Source: Geodermatophilaceae bacterium (lineage in GTDB: Bacteria; Actinomycetota; Actinomycetes; Mycobacteriales; Geodermatophilaceae). Taken from it: a stretch of 6,354 bases of DNA. The DNA lies in the NCBI GenBank assembly GCA_013814015.1, contig JACCQS010000083.1, positions 1 to 6,354 on the forward strand. Reading direction: 5' to 3'. Positions within the stretch are counted from its first letter, which is position 1, and every line of letters starts with the position of its first letter. Made by a program: the position numbers and the translations under genes. This document shows positions 4,916-6,354 of this stretch, piece after piece. The notes below the pieces were generated by a model. It was not told where the DNA came from and did not search any database. It worked only from the letters and a program-made list of their open reading frames with translations.

Positions 4916-5353
4916 ATGAAGGGTTTCAAGGACTTTCTGCTTCGCGGCAATGTCGTGGAGCTTGCCGTCGCCGTTGTCATCGGCGCTGCTTTCACGGCGT
5001 TGGTCAGCTCGTTCACCAGCTCTTTCCTCACTCCGCTGATCGGCTTGCTGGGTGGCGGCGGCGACGCCGGCGGCACGGCGACAGTCAACGGTCAGGTCTT
5101 CACCTGGGGCGCCTTTATCGGCGCAATCATCACCTTCGTTCTGACCGCGGCGGTGATCTATTTCGCGGTCGTGCTGCCCATGAAGAAGATCGCTGAGCTG
5201 CGCGCCCGTGGGGAAGAGGCCGGGCCGACCGCTTCGACGGATGTCGAACTGCTCACCGAGATCCGGGACCTGCTTCGCAGCAGCGCCGGAATGGCCGTCG
5301 CGCCCGCTCCGTCGGTGGGCGCCCACGGCGAACGGCTGCCACCACAGGTCTAG
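4916..5353 (+). CDS. mscL: Large-conductance mechanosensitive channel MscL
   Basis: This 145-residue protein aligns along its length with MscL, especially the mycobacterial form. MscL is a homopentameric inner-membrane channel that opens under high membrane tension to release solutes during osmotic downshock. The amphipathic N-terminal helix MKGFKDFLLRGN leads into TM1 (about 13-43, VELAVAVVIGAAFTALV). L16 and V20 correspond to the M. tuberculosis pore-gate residues L17 and V21. A periplasmic loop with a Gly-rich run (about 44-62) is followed by TM2 (about 65-88, IITFVLTAAVIYFAVVLP), a basic cluster, and the cytoplasmic bundle helix TDVELLTEIRDLL (about 108-120). The C-terminal extension is Pro/Ala-rich. 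It lies 45 bases after the SAF gene in the same direction, so co-transcription is likely, and it converges on the antiporter gene. Nothing appears defective. Confidence 0.97.
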   Translation: MKGFKDFLLRGNVVELAVAVVIGAAFTALVSSFTSSFLTPLIGLLGGGGDAGGTATVNGQVFTWGAFIGAIITFVLTAAVIYFAVVLPMKKIAELRARGEEAGPTASTDVELLTEIRDLLRSSAGMAVAPAPSVGAHGERLPPQV

Positions 5354-5409
5354 TCGGCACGACAGGCCGGCGTCGCGCTGAAACCGATCCCGCTCATCCG
5401 GTCACCTGA
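5354..5409. other. Convergent spacer between mscL and the antiporter gene
   Basis: These 56 bases separate two 3' ends. I looked for a shared bidirectional terminator. Only a weak CGAC...GTCG pairing around AGGCCGGC is present, with no T-run on either side, so no terminator is called. Confidence 0.4.
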
Positions 5410-6354
5410 TCAGCCGAGAAGCTCGTCCACGTAACACCATCGCCAGGCCTCGCCGGGCTCCGCACTGCGCATCACCGGATGCCGGCGCTCGATGTGGTGC
5501 TCGTCGGCATGCCGCAGCGGGGAGGAGTCACAGCAGCCGAGGTACCCGCAGGTCAGGCACATCCGCAGGTGTACCCAGTCTCGCCGCCCAACTTCGAGGC
5601 ACCCCGTGCAACCCTCGGCTTGCGGCGGACGGTCCAGTGCCGGCGAAGCACGCAGATGCGCGCATCCGTCGGCGCGGGCCGCGGTGAGCTCGTCGGAACG
5701 CTCGGCGCTGTTCATCTCGGCGACCCGGTCGAGAACGGTCTCCTCGACGTCGAGCGCGCCGAGCACCGTACGCAAGATGTCGTCCGGGACCTCGCCGCTG
5801 TCTCTGGCGACAAGCACTTCGGCGCGTTCGGCGTCGATCATTCGCGCCCGCAGCCGCGCATAAACCGCGCTCGGCGTCTCCGACGTCGCCCCGAGACGCT
5901 CCCACACGGCGTCGGCACGGTCGAGTCCACGACGGCGAAGCCGGTCCACCACATCCGGTGGCTCGTCGCCAGTCAGCAGCCGATCGAGTTCGGCCAGGCC
6001 CTGCCGAGCGGCTCGCTGGAACAGTGCTGCCTCGGCAAGGGTGTCTACGGCGCGATCCGGGCCGGCCAGTTCGAGGCGCCGAACCAGCCAGGGCAGCGTC
6101 GATCCCTGTAGCAGCAAAGTCCCGGCGGTGACCACCAGAGCGATGAGGATCAGCGTCTCCCGTTGTGGCGTCTCCGGAGGAAGAACGAAGACGGCGGCCA
6201 GCGTCACCACACCCCGCATTCCGGTCCAACTGATCAAGGCCGGCACACGCCAGGACGGGGCCGGATCGTTGCGCGCCACCCGCGGAACGAGCCGAGATGC
6301 GTACGTGACCGGAAAGACCCAGACAACGCGCAGCACGATGACGGCGCCCAGAAC
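5410..6354 (-). CDS. CPA1/NhaP-type Na+/H+ antiporter with C-terminal UBP zinc finger (5' truncated by window edge)
   Basis: The frame is open to the right edge, so the gene is cut; 314 residues are visible. The first part is the end of a cation:proton antiporter membrane domain: the conserved ISWTGMRGVVTLAAVF segment (about 6236-6187) and a further hydrophobic helix (LILIALVVTAGTLLLQ). A cytoplasmic helical region follows (about 6060-5700), rich in Arg, Glu and Asp. From about 5664 to the TGA at 5410-5412 lies a complete ubiquitin-protease-type (UBP) zinc finger: CAH, C-x2-C (CTGC), WVHLR, C-x2-C (CLTC), GYLGCC, then several histidines (HADEHH...HPV). The antiporter exchanges Na+ or K+ for protons to control pH and salt. 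The zinc finger is probably a cytoplasmic sensor or interaction domain, since most bacteria lack ubiquitin. This fusion is known among actinobacterial NhaP proteins. The cation preference cannot be told. Confidence 0.9.
   Translation of the reverse strand, partial: VLGAVIVLRVVWVFPVTYASRLVPRVARNDPAPSWRVPALISWTGMRGVVTLAAVFVLPPETPQRETLILIALVVTAGTLLLQGSTLPWLVRRLELAGPDRAVDTLAEAALFQRAARQGLAELDRLLTGDEPPDVVDRLRRRGLDRADAVWERLGATSETPSAVYARLRARMIDAERAEVLVARDSGEVPDDILRTVLGALDVEETVLDRVAEMNSAERSDELTAARADGCAHLRASPALDRPPQAEGCTGCLEVGRRDWVHLRMCLTCGYLGCCDSSPLRHADEHHIERRHPVMRSAEPGEAWRWCYVDELLG

Noticed and set aside
4192..5088. Long minus-strand frame opposite the SAF and mscL genes
   Set aside because: It is a Thr/Ser/Ala/Arg-rich shadow of two clearly real genes, with no domain of its own.
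5354..5409. Bidirectional terminator between mscL and the antiporter gene
   Set aside because: Only a 4-base stem and no T-run on either strand.

Overview
The window is GC-rich throughout, with G/C-biased third codon positions, GTG starts and mostly weak Shine-Dalgarno sites. The gene content (AbrB/PIN toxin-antitoxin, FmdB-family chaperone with a CIRCE operator, mycobacterial-type MscL, an NhaP antiporter ending in a UBP zinc finger) points to a chromosomal segment of a high-GC actinobacterium. I cannot place it more finely.

Layout. Positions 1-110 hold the C-terminal end of a LuxR/NarL-type regulator. Positions 111-486 hold no gene I can support. Positions 487-1106 (minus) are a VapBC-type toxin-antitoxin pair with a 4-base start/stop overlap. 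Only 29 bases away, and divergent from it, is a VOC-fold (glyoxalase/bleomycin-resistance-like) protein at 1136-1582. This converges on a class V PLP-dependent aminotransferase-fold enzyme (1594-2721, minus). Divergent from that enzyme is a broken LysR-type regulator (2824-3631). Its first 21-22 residues and its whole effector-binding domain are present, but most of the DNA-binding helix-turn-helix and linker is missing and the two parts are out of frame.

The most interesting part starts at the 3' end of the LysR remnant. A near-consensus CIRCE element (HrcA operator, 16 of 18 positions with the canonical 9-base spacer) overlaps the LysR stop codon. It sits just upstream of a small FmdB-type zinc-ribbon protein with a long disordered Ser/Lys/Asp tail (3687-4097). 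The protein resembles the mycobacterial redox-regulated chaperone Ruc (Rv0991c). It is followed in the same direction by a membrane-anchored SAF/CpaB-like protein (4205-4870) and the mechanosensitive channel MscL (4916-5353). Together these look like a heat-shock/oxidative-stress and envelope-stress cluster. The window closes with a convergent, 5'-truncated Na+/H+ antiporter carrying a C-terminal UBP-type zinc finger (5410-6354, minus).

I see no rRNA, tRNA, CRISPR array or insertion sequence. I did not find a plainly unprecedented system. The best leads are the CIRCE-controlled chaperone next to SAF and MscL genes, the LysR regulator that has lost its DNA-binding domain, and the repeat-rich 29-base divergent control region between vapB and the VOC gene.
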